This document shows, one piece after another, positions 53,901 through 63,286 of a stretch of DNA of 64,000 nt. The stretch covers positions 992,001 through 1,056,000 of the forward strand of contig JASGHK010000005.1 of NCBI GenBank assembly GCA_049841135.1, in the 5' to 3' direction. The translations under genes and the position numbers were made by a program. The first letter of the stretch is position 1, and every line of letters starts with the position of its first letter. This stretch comes from JACRCT01 sp049841135. Its GTDB lineage: Bacteria > Myxococcota > Myxococcia > Myxococcales > UBA5297. The notes beneath the pieces are model-generated. The model searched no databases and was not told the DNA's origin. It was given only the letters and a program-made list of their open reading frames with translations.

Positions 53901-54725
53901 CTGGGCCTCCTGGGCGGCGCGCTGCTCGCCCCGAGGCTCGACTACGGCGGCGGCGCGGGCGCGGGCATCGCCGCACTGGGCACCGTGCTCGGGGCGTCCG
54001 AAGGCCTGGTCTTCGCGTGGGCGGGACATGCGACCAAGACGCAGGACTGGGCGGGCGCCGCGCTCATCGGCGCCGGCGCCGGGGCCGCGATGGGCATGGC
54101 CGCCGCGGCGGCGCGCACCCAGCTCGACGACCGGGCGACGGGCATCGCGCTCGCGTCCGGCGGCTTCGCGGCCTGGGGCGCCTGGATGGGCGCGTTCGGC
54201 GGCTCGCTGGCGAACCGCGACGCCCACGAGGTGACCACGGGCGGGCTGATCGGCATGAACGTCGGAGCGGCCGTCGGGTGCACGCTGCTCGTCACCGACG
54301 TGGTCAAGCCGGCGGAGTTCGGCTGGCTCAGCCTGTTCGGCGCCGGCGGGACGGTGGTCGGGGCAGGCGTGGGCGCCGCCTTCTCCAGCAAGAACGATCC
54401 GGCACCGGTCCTCGCGGGCCTGGCCATCGGGCCGGCGGTGGGCATCGCCGCCGGGGCGATTGCGCTGCCCAAGCTGCGGCCGATGCTGCCCAACGCGAAG
54501 CAGCCGGCCCCGGCGCTGGGTCCGGGCGGGGACGGCGCGAAGGAGGACGTGAAGGCGAGCATGCCCCGGCAGGCTCCGGCGGGGTCGTCGGCGCTGTCGC
54601 AGGGGCTGCGCGGCCTGGGCGAGGTGGTGAAGGTCGCCGACTGGATGCCGCTCGTCGGCACGATGCCCGCGCCGGGCAACGGCGGGTCGTCGCTGGTCAT
54701 CGGCGTGCACGGGCGCACGTGGTGA
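47979..54725 (+). CDS. Giant (2,248-residue) glycine-zipper repeat envelope protein with HEAT-like N-terminus
   Basis: ATG 47979 after GGAGGGG; signal peptide to about residue 40. Residues about 45-200 are a beta-rich part; about 205-330 have HEAT-like helices (L-Q-L-V-A-V-E-A-L-G-Q-I-G). About 330-490 are a Pro/Ala/Glu linker. From about residue 490 to 2150 the protein is Gly/Ala/Leu-rich with dozens of G-x-x-x-G and A-G-x-x-x-G hydrophobic segments. It repeats every about 240-247 residues: R-P-P-D-V-L-A (near residues 903 and 1145), T-G-P-D-V-A-G (about 1392) and G-A-D-A-A-A (about 1632), each followed by Y/W-G-A-x-x-G. The acidic or Trp loops (e.g. E-W, R-W-D) are also periodic. It should insert in or span a membrane. 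No known family. Confidence 0.7.
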   Translation: MPANPQRVGARGLPKTAVLCLALSMAVPALTHAETAITDQVWSAYVLKWATLVYSDGRQETAVVQFYDAARVGLGDPSGRTKVVERAEVVGLYPPAQAPAASAPRRTVNPSAPPVLERVRFEATDPELRSEVSMDGGSTYTVPCELQAAAGAHLLTVTKSGRSSTANIQVPPGGATVRIFGHGLVLVPGPAAQEQPCEPGRMGNLLLDLFPPATEVQRRDAIRELARCKVKQAAPLIGVVAERDPEPSLQLVAVEALGQIGGTPQLRSLARAPEGPAHSSLVRIWALAILAKSGDVEVARAIADDAREDAEVRAAAARHLELAALRTPERKPESIQPAAVDAVAAPTAPVALSPAAEPAPVAQPESAPADRQPRASDLPVAALQVAPQATENLRATLPESGTTQAEPPAPQPATTLPGPTVAQAPEEPKPEPTPPAALAEPEAESELKSTAQSAPVSEAPAAPEKESPIDIEDALTAGPAEPGLDIAPRKVLSGVPLSIATNTLAGSTLMVSLTLMAQQEDKGVLALVGTAGAVIGGGAAWGLWRLGFKPDLSQALWYTNSTVWGTLAGAALGETLGRSEPRARWGLLAGGEVVGIGVGILTASKLKWTPGQTVLANSLVLGLGLTDMGFASMLGERSPFSDRLAYGLLPAMVASAAASRFVELSTNDLHFMGVTALTAGWNGSLIAAGATRDPLLGSTRSAGGLAAGLGIGYLGAVALSVATDLEVGRSYAMGGGALVGNLLGLGVGMMATPGDSARWGLGAGLGGLGLGVATALAYPVLKVDRDAMALGPYATLWGAGTVLLAGLATGGESSNPDDRTLLFGSALTAGVVGGLTGVLLSPVVEPQAADIALGFTGVGMGLSAGLGLGMLSGPQGVPDMIGVMAGSAVGLASSALAAHYLRLRPPDVLAAAVGTTYGAMWGALLPSVGGAEWASGRSTGGGVLLAMPAVALGAIVASHAAEATAAEVSVPTFAGLMGTGLGLGAGLAWPSDDLQAARIGAIAGSAGMIALSLALDRPLRLHEGFAAKDAPLALAGVIAGAAEGMLVAAAADASGVLEKTPPRQVLGGALMGASAGLISGLLFSRAVDPGAPEFALGASGWLMGTSAGLGLSMLAAQPGPADTWGLLAGSVGGLATAAVASHFVRLRPPDVLALGAGTAYGALWGGLLPTLFDAHWDPSAGRERQAVGGALLGAPVVALAGATLSHLIDADASEVAVPTVAGLTGLGMGLGLGLAWPGESMQPARIGAVAGSLSLVLASAALEQPLRLNEPYGLHAVPLALVGAANGLGAGMLVAGMADPTGLIARTPGRQLAGGALLGASAGVASGLVLSHFIQPTAEEYALSLGTTTLGALLGAGIPLLAFQESGRADLAGILAGSAVGLVGGALLADDVTGPDVAGAFAGISWGAVLGALAPTLAEPRWDGGRRGVGGAFVGLSLGGFGVALATHYSGASAGQVAVPALGALAGLGMGLGAGMMVPTGQTQPERLGAFIGIPVMAAVSLLLDCALHFSSEGMPLQAVGLASFNAAMGAGYGLLLAGAISPRPTADPWSGGVLLGTSAGIASGLVLSKLIDFTGSDAASVSALTGLGAGLGLGVALLAWQQGGSGDYSLTFAGAALGTTAGALVQHFTPLEGADAAAIPVGLGYGALLGALAPSLAGSDWPTADRRTAGFTLLGASTGAIALTAIRHATGIPAEGMGLITLGGIDGAAAGLGLGLLVDPKGSQAMRIGLTAGIVGGLALGSAVWPQVTLGEGDRPFIAVGTTVGAWTGQFLPLVLESRWERADAARVAGGLLAGTGLAIAATTSLAPFVEIPADASVNALALDALFSAGGLGVGLLATDHDGYATAAMLGAGTLGLVLGGALHEKIEVQRETMPLLTWAPLHGLWYGAWLPFLIRDSKKVEARHVAGGLVAGGLGGLGIAAVTSTFGRPSWRTMGLAGIGSAIGAAAGGGAALFTPEAGSQGQAAMLMGGSALGLLGGALLAPRLDYGGGAGAGIAALGTVLGASEGLVFAWAGHATKTQDWAGAALIGAGAGAAMGMAAAAARTQLDDRATGIALASGGFAAWGAWMGAFGGSLANRDAHEVTTGGLIGMNVGAAVGCTLLVTDVVKPAEFGWLSLFGAGGTVVGAGVGAAFSSKNDPAPVLAGLAIGPAVGIAAGAIALPKLRPMLPNAKQPAPALGPGGDGAKEDVKASMPRQAPAGSSALSQGLRGLGEVVKVADWMPLVGTMPAPGNGGSSLVIGVHGRTW

Positions 54726-54792
54726 GCGCCCCCGCCGCGGACGCTAGCGGCCGAGCGCCAAGTCCCCGATTCTCCTGAGGGCGATTCAGTTC

Positions 54793-54828
54793 GTGGACGG
54801 GGTGGACGGAGTCGACGGAGTGGACCGG
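54793..54828 (+). repeat. Four 9-bp tandem units
   Basis: GTGGACGGG, GTGGACGGA, GTCGACGGA and GTGGACCGG follow each other. They lie 68 bases after the stop of the giant gene. Function unknown; could be a slippage remnant of a coding repeat. Confidence 0.75.
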
Positions 54829-54846
54829 TTTGAGAGGAGCCAGATG

Positions 54847-54868
54847 GGACGCCTGGGCTCAGGCGTCC
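54847..54868. terminator. 9-bp hairpin after the giant gene
   Basis: GGACGCCTG pairs with CAGGCGTCC (54847-54855 with 54860-54868), loop GGCT. A second hairpin (54891-54908, AGCCCGC-GCAG-GCGGGCT) is followed by TT and a short T-rich run. Together they may end the long transcript. A rho-dependent end is equally possible. Confidence 0.5.
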
Positions 54869-54890
54869 TGAGCGGAAACTGCCACCAACC

Positions 54891-54910
54891 AGCCCGCGCA
54901 GGCGGGCTTT
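54891..54910 (+). terminator. Terminator-like hairpin
   Basis: A 7-bp GC stem with a 4-base loop (GCAG) and TTT tail. It is the second of the two hairpins after 54725. Confidence 0.5.
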
Positions 54911-54951
54911 GCATCGTTGGGCGCGGCTTCAGCCGCCGGCAAGGGCATTGG

Positions 54952-55330
54952 TCATGCGTGCCGGCTGCCTAGCCGCAGCCCAAGAAGCCCCAGAAGGATT
55001 GCGACGGTCCCAGGTTCTCCGCCCGTTTTGCAGCCACAGCCCGACCCGGTGGCGCCGAGGGAAGCGTCGGCACGGACCGACGATGCATCGAGCGGCGACG
55101 AGGCATCGGCCCCAGTGATCGCGCCCGAGTCGCTGCAATCCGAATCTCCCGGTTGCGCGGCGTCGACTCCCGGCTGGGGACGCGTCGAAGGTAATCGCCG
55201 ACGCGTCGACTGCGCCCGCGGCGGCATCGGGCCCGGCTTGCGGGGTGGCATCGAAGCCAGCGTGAGCCGCGTCGGGCGCTGGGGTGTCGGCGTCGGCGGC
55301 CTTCGGCGCCTTCGCTTCACCTGGCCGCAT
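54952..55330 (-). pseudogene. C-terminal remnant of a MYXO-CTERM surface protein
   Basis: Reading minus from 55330, an Asp/Ala/Pro-rich stretch (P-A-P-D-A-A-H, D-A-T-P-Q-A, D-A-A-A-G-A-V-D-A-S) joins through a shift near 55180 to D-A-S-S-P-L-D-A-S and then T-G-S-G-C-G-C-K-T-G-G with a Leu/Gly helix and S-R-H-A stop at 54952-54954. Cys pair, helix and final Arg/His are the MYXO-CTERM sorting signal seen intact at 30800. The N-terminal part of the gene is absent: sequence upstream (to the C25 start) has no support. So it is an orphan tail, perhaps split off by deletion. Confidence 0.55.
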
Positions 55331-55415
55331 GGGGGCCCCTGCCTGACCCACTGCCTGAGCGGCGCTCCTTTCCACCAGACTGAGCCAGGCGTGTCGGGTC
55401 GAGGAGGGTCGCGCG

Positions 55416-57123
55416 GTGAAAGCGGTGGCGTGGGTTGTCGCCGCGCTGCTGGCCCTGGCCGGCTGCGGCAGCAGTAGCGGCAGGCCCGACTCGGCCGCGT
55501 TGCTGGGCAGTGACGCCGCTCCTGCACTCGATGGTGGGCCGCCGGACGTGGAAGCTCCGCCCGTCGCCTGGGACGCACAGGACGGGGCAAGCAGCCTGGA
55601 CGCAGGAGCCATTCTCGACGCGGGACAGGATGCCGACGCGAACCCCGGTGGGGATGTGGGCGCCCTACTCGCAGGCGCGGATGCGGAGGCCCCCATCCAA
55701 GAGGCAGACGCAGGAGACGCTGACGCGGCGGCAGGGGGAGGCGACGCGGGGGCGGTAGACGCGGGCAGTGCTGACGCAGGGACACCCGACGCGAGTGGAG
55801 TGGCCCTATGCAGTGCTGTTTGCTGCGACGCAGCCTGCACGGGAGGCTCGCCAGCGCCCCCCTTCCTCATCGTCACGCGCCCGCTGTTCGTCGAGGCCCT
55901 CGGGGAGTTCGTCGACTGGAAGAAGCAGCGCGGGCAGGCGACCGGGGTCCTGACCCTCGAGTGGATTCACGAGACCTACGGCGCCGAGCCGGGCCTCCTG
56001 CTCGCCGACCGGTTGAAGACGGCGCTGCGGCAGTTCAAGAGCCGCGGGACCCAGTTCGTGCTGCTCGTCGGAGATGCCCAGGTCGAGCAGATCCTCGACG
56101 CCGCCGGGACCGCCCCACCCGGCTGCCACCTGCAGATGAACTCACTCGCGGAGCCGTGGAGCGTGCCGACCGGCTACTACTACCGCAACCTCCCCTGCGA
56201 CACGTACCCGGGCGAGGAGTACACCGACGTCTTCTTCGCCGACCTGGCGGACTGGGACCCGGACGGGAACGGGCTCAATGACGACCTCGACACCGCGCAG
56301 TGGGACCTGGCGGCGATGATCTTCGTCGGCCGCTGGCCGGTGCGGACGCCGGAAGAGGTGATCGCCATCGCAGGCAAGACCCGCGAGGTGGCGGAGCGAG
56401 CCGCGCGGGGCGAGATCCCCAAGAGCTGGGTGTCGCTCTCCGACGCGGTCTTCGGTCCGGCCGAGGTCTCGGACCCGACTTGCGACACCGACTACGCCGA
56501 TCCCGCCAACGTCGGTCGCTGGTGGGGAAAGTGGCGCCCCTGCAACGCCGGCCGCCTGGGCGCGTCGCGCGCCCTCAGCGAGGCAGGGTTCGCGATGACC
56601 CGCGAGGCCTTTGCCCAGGACGCGGCCACCGGACTTTGGCCCGAGGCCGAGCGGTTCGAGGAGCTGTTCTACGGAGCCGACGCCCTGCTTACCCAGGGCT
56701 TCCACGGAGGCTCACGACCTCATCGCGGCTCCGCTCCAGACGCCGCTGTCGCAGACGCCGTTCGTGCAGAACTTCGCCGTCTTCGACTCCGCCACCTGCT
56801 CGGTCGGCACCTTCTACTTTCCGGGCTCGGACTCCTTCAACGAGGTGGCCCTCAAGAAGGTGCCTGGCCCCGCCGTCGTGGTCAGCCCGGAGGTCACCTA
56901 TCGGTTCTACAAGCTCCTCGCGGGAGGTGCGTCGGTCGGGGAGGCGTTCTACGCATCGAAGACGGTCGACCAGGTGTTCGTCGACGAGTGGAAGAAGACG
57001 TCGAGCTGCTGGCTGGGAAGCGGAAACGAGCTGACCCTGCAGGGAAGCGACAACCTGCTCGGCGATCCATCGCTCGTCTTCTATCCCAGCCTGCCGCCGG
57101 AGACCGGACGTCCTTCGCCGTGA
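55416..57123 (+). CDS. Gingipain-like (peptidase C25) lipoprotein, one frameshift
   Basis: About 569 residues after a +1/-2 repair at 56711-56714 (restoring CG in GCTCACG). GTG 55416 follows GAGGAGG; lipobox L-A-G-C (Cys17). Residues about 20-135 are Asp/Ala-rich linker. The C25 core has the catalytic His in Q-G-F-H-G-G-S and the Cys in S-A-T-C-S-V-G-T-F, with the usual Asp and Trp-rich loops before (F-V-G-R-W-P-V-R). The shift lies between His and Cys, so repair is needed for an active protease. It would be a surface-anchored Cys protease that cuts after Arg or Lys (family knowledge; specificity not shown). Confidence 0.7.
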
Positions 57124-57300
57124 CGTGCGTGAGGCGCTCGCCTTGGAGCCGAGCGATCGAGCCGAGACGGAGAAATGCCCCACCCTTCTGACCTCGCGCC
57201 AGGGACCCATTTGCAGGTCGCAAGCGGCGATCGCCGCGCTACCACTCCATCGAGTGGCCCGCGTTGAGCCGACGTCGCGGCGCCCTCGGAAAGGCGGCGG

Positions 57301-57486
57301 GTGAATATGACCAGCTTGCTCTTGAGCCCGGAGTGGGACGGCATGGTGCTCCTCTTCGGCACCCTCGTCCTCACCGTGCTCTTCTCGGCCCAGTTCATCC
57401 GCGGCTTGTGGCAGCGCGACCGGCAGAACCGACTGCACCTCTTCCCGCGACCGCATATCAGCGTTCCTTCCAGAGCGAGGCACTGA
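57301..57486 (+). CDS. Small single-helix membrane protein
   Basis: GTG 57301 (or ATG 57307) opens a 61-residue protein with one hydrophobic helix (M-V-L-L-F-G-T-L-V-L-T-V-L-F) then a basic tail W-Q-R-D-R-Q-N-R. GGCGGCGG lies upstream. It may be a small membrane regulator, but short length leaves doubt. Convergent with the Imm11-like gene. Confidence 0.4.
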   Translation: MNMTSLLLSPEWDGMVLLFGTLVLTVLFSAQFIRGLWQRDRQNRLHLFPRPHISVPSRARH

Positions 57487-57503
57487 GCGGCGGCTCGCGT
57501 CGG

Positions 57504-58061
57504 CTAGAGCTGAACCCAATCCTCGGGCCGCCTGAACCGGAGCGTGGTGAAGCCCTTGGCGATGAGGTGGTCGCGCACCTCTTCGCTCACCACGATGGCG
57601 TTGACGTTCTCCTCCAGGCGGAACAGGAGCCGGCCGCGGCACGCGGCCTCGTCGAGCACGAGGCGGGTGAAGGAGCCTTCGCCGACCTGCTCGCTCTTGC
57701 CGAGGTCCGCCGCCGCGACCAGGCCGAGGATGTTGAAGGCCTTGTACGGGTAGCGAGCGCCGGTGCCGCGGTGGACGAGCGTCGCGTCGTAGAGGTCGAT
57801 GTTCGAGACCCCGGCGGCGGCCAACTCCTCGGCGAGCCGCGCGGACATGATGGGGATGCCCAGGTCCAGCAGCTCGACCGGCGGGCCGTCGTAGCCGCGG
57901 AAGGTGTCGAACGGAATTTCGATGGGCTGCGGCACGGGCTTGAGGTGCCGCGTCCCCGACTTCCAGAGCCGGATGCCGCCGACCCGGAAGGTGTTGTGGA
58001 TCTCGAGGAGCGCCTCGCCGTTGGGCGAGAGCGGCTCTTCGCATTCGAGGAGGTAGTGCAT
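57504..58061 (-). CDS. Imm11-like (DUF1629) protein
   Basis: A 185-residue protein starting at ATG 58061. No signal peptide. It contains Y-P-Y-K-A-F-N-I-L-G-L-V-A-A-A-D-L, then L-L-F-R-L-E-E and I-V-V-S-E-E-V-R-D-H-L-I-A-K-G. I recognise this as the Imm11 family of immunity proteins linked to polymorphic toxins. No toxin (e.g. a Rhs or TPS exoprotein) is next to it, so it is an orphan or acts elsewhere. Function inferred from family only. Confidence 0.65.
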   Translation of the reverse strand: MHYLLECEEPLSPNGEALLEIHNTFRVGGIRLWKSGTRHLKPVPQPIEIPFDTFRGYDGPPVELLDLGIPIMSARLAEELAAAGVSNIDLYDATLVHRGTGARYPYKAFNILGLVAAADLGKSEQVGEGSFTRLVLDEAACRGRLLFRLEENVNAIVVSEEVRDHLIAKGFTTLRFRRPEDWVQL

Positions 58062-58297
58062 CGGCCGTCAGCGTACCCGACTCCGCCGGCCGCCACGCCT
58101 GCGTCGCGGCCCGGGTGTCACCGCCCGGGACGGGTCGGCTCGGAATCGAGACGCACTCGCAGCATTGCCCGTCCCTTCACCCTCCGACTAGGATGCCGCG
58201 CAGCTGTGGTCGCGTCGGCATGAGGCGGGAACGTCTCCGCAGACTGCCCGATGCAACTCGTGAGTAGCCACACCTGGCTACGGAGGGGATCTCTCGA

Positions 58298-61200
58298 ATG
58301 ACGACTAGACCTTGGGCTGGTTATGCGCTGGGAAGCTGCTGGTGTTTTCGGCCGTCGGCACCGTCACGGCCTCGGGTCCTGGAGCGGCCCCGGACGCATC
58401 GAAGCCGGCCAGCGCGCGGCTCATCGTCAAGCTCAAGCCCGAGCTTTCGGAGCGAATCGAGGCCTCCCTCCCGCAGAGGACCCTGCGGCTCGAGTCCAGG
58501 GACGCGCGTGATTCGGCGGTGGCCGCCTTCCTCCAGCGCCATCGGGGCGTGGTCTTGTCCCCGGTCTTCAAGGACCTCGTCTCCCTGAAGAAGCAGCGCA
58601 ACCTCCCGGCGGACCGGGTCTCGGACCTCGTCCGCGAAAAGTTCCCGCGCCGGGCGGCTCGGCGGGACCTCGGCGCCAGGCCGCCGGACGTCACGCGCAC
58701 CTACGTCCTGGAGCTGGACCGCGCCGCGGCGGTCCCCGAGACCCTCGCCCGCCTGCGGCGGGACCCTGCCGTGGAGTATGCGGAGGCGGACGCGGTCGTC
58801 GCGGTCGCGCTGACGCCCGACGACCCGTACTTCGGGACGACGGGAAGCTGGGGCCAGGCCTTCGACGACCTCTGGGGCCTCAAGCGGATCAACGCGGCCA
58901 CCGCGTGGGACACGACCCACGGCCAGGGCGTGGTCGTGGCGGTCGTGGACACCGGGCTCGACTTCAACCACCCGGACATCGCCGCCAACGCCTGGGTGAA
59001 CGCCGACGAGATCGCCGGCAACGGGCTCGACGACGACGGCAACGGCTACGTCGACGACGTGCGCGGCTGGGACTTCATCGGCGCCTCCTATCAGTCGCCG
59101 GGTTCGGACAACAACCCGGAGGACGGCAATGGGCACGGGACGCACGTCGCCGGCACCGTGGCCGCGGCCGGGAACAACGCCGTGGGAGTCGTCGGCGTCG
59201 CCTGGGGCGCGCGCGTCATGGTCGCCAAGGGGCTCGACGCCTCGGGCCGCGGCCTCGCCTCCGGGCTCGCCAACGCCATCCTCTACGCGGCCAACAACGG
59301 CGCCGACGTCGTCAACAACAGCTGGGGCGGGGAAGGCACCTCGCAGACCGTGGCCGAGGCCATCGACTACGCCAACAGCCTCGGCGTGGTGACCCTCGCG
59401 GCCGCCGGCAACGCAGGCGCCGAGGTCCGCGGCTACTTCCCCGCGAGCTTCTCGAACGTCATCACCGTCGCTTCGACCCGGAACGACGACTCCGTGTACT
59501 ACTCGAGCAACCACGGCAGCCGGATCGACGTGGCGGCCCCTGGGGTGGACATCCTCTCGCTGCGCGCTTCCGGCACCAGCCTGGGGACCCCGCTCGACGC
59601 CCTCTATACCCGGGCCACGGGGACCAGCATGGCCTGCCCTCACGCCGCGGGCCTCGCCGCGCTGCTCCTCGCGCACCACCCCGACTACTCGGTGGAGCAG
59701 GTGCGCCAGGCGCTTCGCAGCACGGCCGCCGAGGCCGGCTTCTACACCGGCTATGACCTCACCTCCGGGTTTGGCCGCATCGACGCCGCGGCGGCGCTGG
59801 CGGCCCCTGCCGTCCTCGAGTCCAAGGTGCTCTCCCCGGCGGACGGCGCGCACGTCAGCGCCCCCACCGTGCTCTCCGGCGTCGCCCAGGGCGCGGCCTT
59901 CTCCCACTTCACGCTCGAATACGCCGCCGGGACCGAGCCCTACAACAACTGGACCGTCTTCTCGCAGGGCGTCTCGGCGGTCGACCACGCCCCGCTGGCC
60001 GGCTTCGACCCGGCGACGCTCGCCGACGGCATCTACACCATCCGGCTCACGACCTACGACACGGCCGGCCGGGCCTTCGTCGACCGAATGCAGCTCGTCG
60101 TGGACTACGTCTCCGTCACCTCGCCGCCGCCGCCGCGGGTCCCCAACCTCTCGGTGGTGCACAAGGCCGGCCTTCCGCTCTCGGTCGTGGGCACCGCCAC
60201 CGGCCCGAGCCTGAGCTCCTACCAGGTCGCGTGGGCTCCGGGAGTGAACCCCGCCTCGGGCTGGAGCAGCCAGGACGTGACGTTGCCCGGCGGCGGCCTG
60301 TCCCCGGTGGTCGGCGGCCTGCTGGCGACCTGGGCGACCCCCGCGAGCCTCGCGGCCGGCCACTACACCCTGCGCGTCCGGGTGCAGAACGCGGGCTTCT
60401 TCAGCGAGACCTTCACCCTCGTCTACCTCGAGCCGGACCTCCTGTCCCCGGCCTGGCCGCAGTGGCTCGACAACGCGCCGAGCAGCAAGAGCGGGTTCGT
60501 CCCGGCGACCGCCTCGGGCGCAACGACCCTGACGCTGGTCTCGCCGCCGCGCATCGGCTGCCTGGGGCCCTCGAAGTTCCGCCGGTTCGCGCCGGACGGG
60601 ACGCTCGTCCAGGGCACCGTGCTCGACTACGGGGCGATGGCCCAGCAGGCGGCGAGCGACGTCGACGGCCTTCCGGGTGACGAGGTGATCGTGGGGGAGA
60701 GCAACCACCTGCGCGTCTTCCGCGCGGATGGCTCGTCCACGGTCCTCGCGCCTTCGGTCAACTCGAACTTCCAGTCGTCGGCGGTCCTGGTCGAGGACCT
60801 CGAGAGCGACGGCGTCCAAGAGATCCTGGCCCTGGGGACCGTCGTCTCCGGCAGCGGCTCCAAGCTCTTCGCCTGGCACGCGGACGGGGCGCTGGTGGGC
60901 GGGCAATTCCCCATCTCCGTCTCCAACTCCAACTCCGCCCTGTCGATGACGAACGCCAACCGCGTCCTGGCCGCGGACCTCGGCTACTCCCCGGGGAAGG
61001 AGATCGTCGTCGTGGAAGGGCTCTCGAGCACGACCTCGACCCTGCGCCTATTCGCGGCCGACGGCGCCCCGCTGACGTGGTCGGTCCCCACCTTCTCCGG
61101 CTACGTGGCCCAAGTCGCGGTGGGCCGCTTCGACGGCGATTCGACGCCCAGCGTGGTCGTCCTCACGGCCGGCTCCTCGGCAGCCAACCAGGTTCACGTG

Positions 61201-63286
61201 CTCGGGGCCGATGGAGCCGAGCGGCCGGGCTCGCCGGTGTCGATGGCCAGCCTGGGCACGTCGTTCGCGCTGGTCGATCTGGACCGCGACGGGCGAGACG
61301 AGAATCGTCGTGTCCGCCTACAACCGCCTCTACGCGTTGAGGGCCGACGGGACGCCCGTCTCCGCCGCCTGGCCTCGCGTCGAGTCCTCCAGCAACTGGC
61401 TCGGCGCCGTCACCGCCGCGGACATCGACGCCGACGGCTACCCGGAGATCCTGGTGACGCGGCACGAGTGGACCTCCGTCGAGGACCCCGTCCTCCCCCG
61501 GAGCCTCTCGCTCGCCCCGAGCCTCCGGGTGGACCCCTGGAGCTTCGCCGAGTCGCGCACGGTCGCCGGCCAGGACGGGCTCCTGGCGCAGGACATCCTG
61601 CCGTTCACCACCTACTACCAGAGCAACTCCACCGCGAGAGTGCTCGCCTTGCGGCGCGACAACACGCTCGCCCGGTCCTGGAACCTTCCGGGGATGAACG
61701 GCCAGCAGCCCGCCGGCTACGAGGCGAGCGTCTCGGTCGGGGACTTCAACCAGGACGGCCTGACCGATCTCGCCGTCGTCTACATGACCTACGTGGGGGG
61801 AGGCATCAACGGGACCCTCGAGTCTGGGGTGGCGACCGTGCTCACGACGGGCGCGCCCTACTCGCCGACGCGGGCCGACTGGCCGCTTCGCTACCTTTCT
61901 CCCGCCAACCCCGCCGTCCGTCCCGCTCTGTTGGACACCGCGGCGCCGTCGGTGGCGATCACCGCGCCGGCGGACGGCGCGGGCGTCACGGGCGTCGTGG
62001 CCGTGTCCGCCGCCGCCACGGACGACGTAGGGGTCGTGGGGGTGCAGTTCTTCGTCGACGGGGTGGCCTTGGGGGCAGAGGACACGACCGAGCCCTACTC
62101 GACCGCGTGGGACAGCCGCGCCGCGACCGACGGGCCGCACACGCTGACCGCGGTGGCTCGCGACGCCGTAGGGAGCTCGTCCTCCGATTCCATCGCCGTG
62201 GTCTCGCTCAACGACCGGACGCCCCCTGCCATCGCCATCACCGCACCGGGGGCGGGAGCGACGGTCTCGGGAGTCGTCTCCGTCGCCGCCAGCGCCTCGG
62301 ACGACATGGGGGTCGTGGGGGTGCAGTTCTTCGTCGACGCGGTGGCCTTGGGGGCAGAAGACACGGCCGCACCCTTCTCGGCCACCTGGGACAGCCTCGC
62401 CGTCGCCAACGGGCCGCACACGCTCAGCGCGGTGGCGCGCGACGCGGCCGGCAATACGAGCTCCGACTCCGTCGCGGTGGTCGCGTTCAACGACCTGACG
62501 CCACCGTCGGCCTCCATCGCCTCGCCCGGCCCAGGCGCGAGCTTGCGCGGGGCCGTTCCGGTCACGATCGCCGCCTCCGACGACAGCGGAGTGGCCTGGG
62601 TCGAGCTGTGGGTCGACGGGGTCTGGTTCGGCTCTGACGTCGCCGCGCCCTGGTCGGTGAGCTGGAACACCTCGGCTGGAGCCGACGGAGCGCACAGCCT
62701 GGTCGCGAAGGCGTTCGACCTGGCTGGGAAGGAGGGCGCCAGCGTCCCCGTCGCCGTCACGGTCGTCAACTCGTCTGCCGCCTACGACAGCACCCGGCGG
62801 GCGCCCCGCTGCAACTCGGCGTTCGTGGGGGTCTGCGACTCGAGCACCCTGCTCAATGGCCGCGGGCCCATCGGTCCCGAGCCGAATCAGCCCAACACCC
62901 TGGGCGGCTCCTGCGCGGACGGCACGTCGGGGAAGTACCACTCGAACGAGTCTCTGGACCGGCTACGGATTTCGCGCAGCGGCGGCGGGTCGTTCAGCCC
63001 GGGCGCGACGGTCACCGTGGAGGCGACCGTCTGGGTCAACAACCGCTCCTCCGACCGCCTGGATCTCTACTACGCGGCCAACGCCGCCAGCCCCGTGTGG
63101 CAGCTGATCGCCACCTTGACCCCGCCCGGAACGGGACAACGAACGCTCAGCGCCAGCTACGTCCTCCCCGCCGGGTCCGAGCAGTCGATCCGCGGCCGCT
63201 TCCGGCGCAACGGCAGTCCCGCGCCCTGCGGAACCGGGACCTATGACGATCACGACGACCTCGTGTTCTCGGTGACGAGCCCCTAG
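58298..63286 (+). CDS. Giant subtilisin-like protease with FG-GAP and Ig-like repeats (two frameshifts)
   Basis: About 1,663 residues. ATG 58298 follows GGAGGGG. The first five codons are out of frame with the rest (a one-base loss near 58311); a TTG at 58312 lacks a ribosome site. The propeptide (about 30-160) ends near a Y-A-E-A-D strand. Catalytic triad: Asp in V-V-D-T-G-L-D, His in G-H-G-T-H-V-A-G, Ser in T-G-T-S-M-A-C-P-H. After the protease (to about 510) come Ig-like units, an FG-GAP/VCBS-type propeller (D-L-D-R-D-G-R, D-I-D-A-D-G-Y) with a shift at 61293-61297 (+1/-2), three Ig-like repeats (I-T-A-P-A/G-x-G-A), and a C-terminal unrecognised domain. No anchor was seen, so it is secreted. 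Confidence 0.8.

Larger units (their letters stand above)
54726..55415. other. Intergenic region with repeats and a MYXO-CTERM-like remnant
   Basis: This 690-bp stretch between the giant gene and the C25 protease holds a 9-bp tandem repeat (54793-54828), two hairpins (54847-54868, 54891-54908) and, on the minus strand, the end of a lost MYXO-CTERM gene (54952-55330). No complete gene is supported. Confidence 0.5.

Noticed and set aside
47904..54710. A 2,268-codon open frame on the minus strand opposite the giant gene
   Set aside because: Open antisense frames this long are common in very GC-rich genes because of codon bias. The product is Arg/Ala/Gly-rich with no fold, and the plus frame has a signal peptide, ribosome site and repeats.
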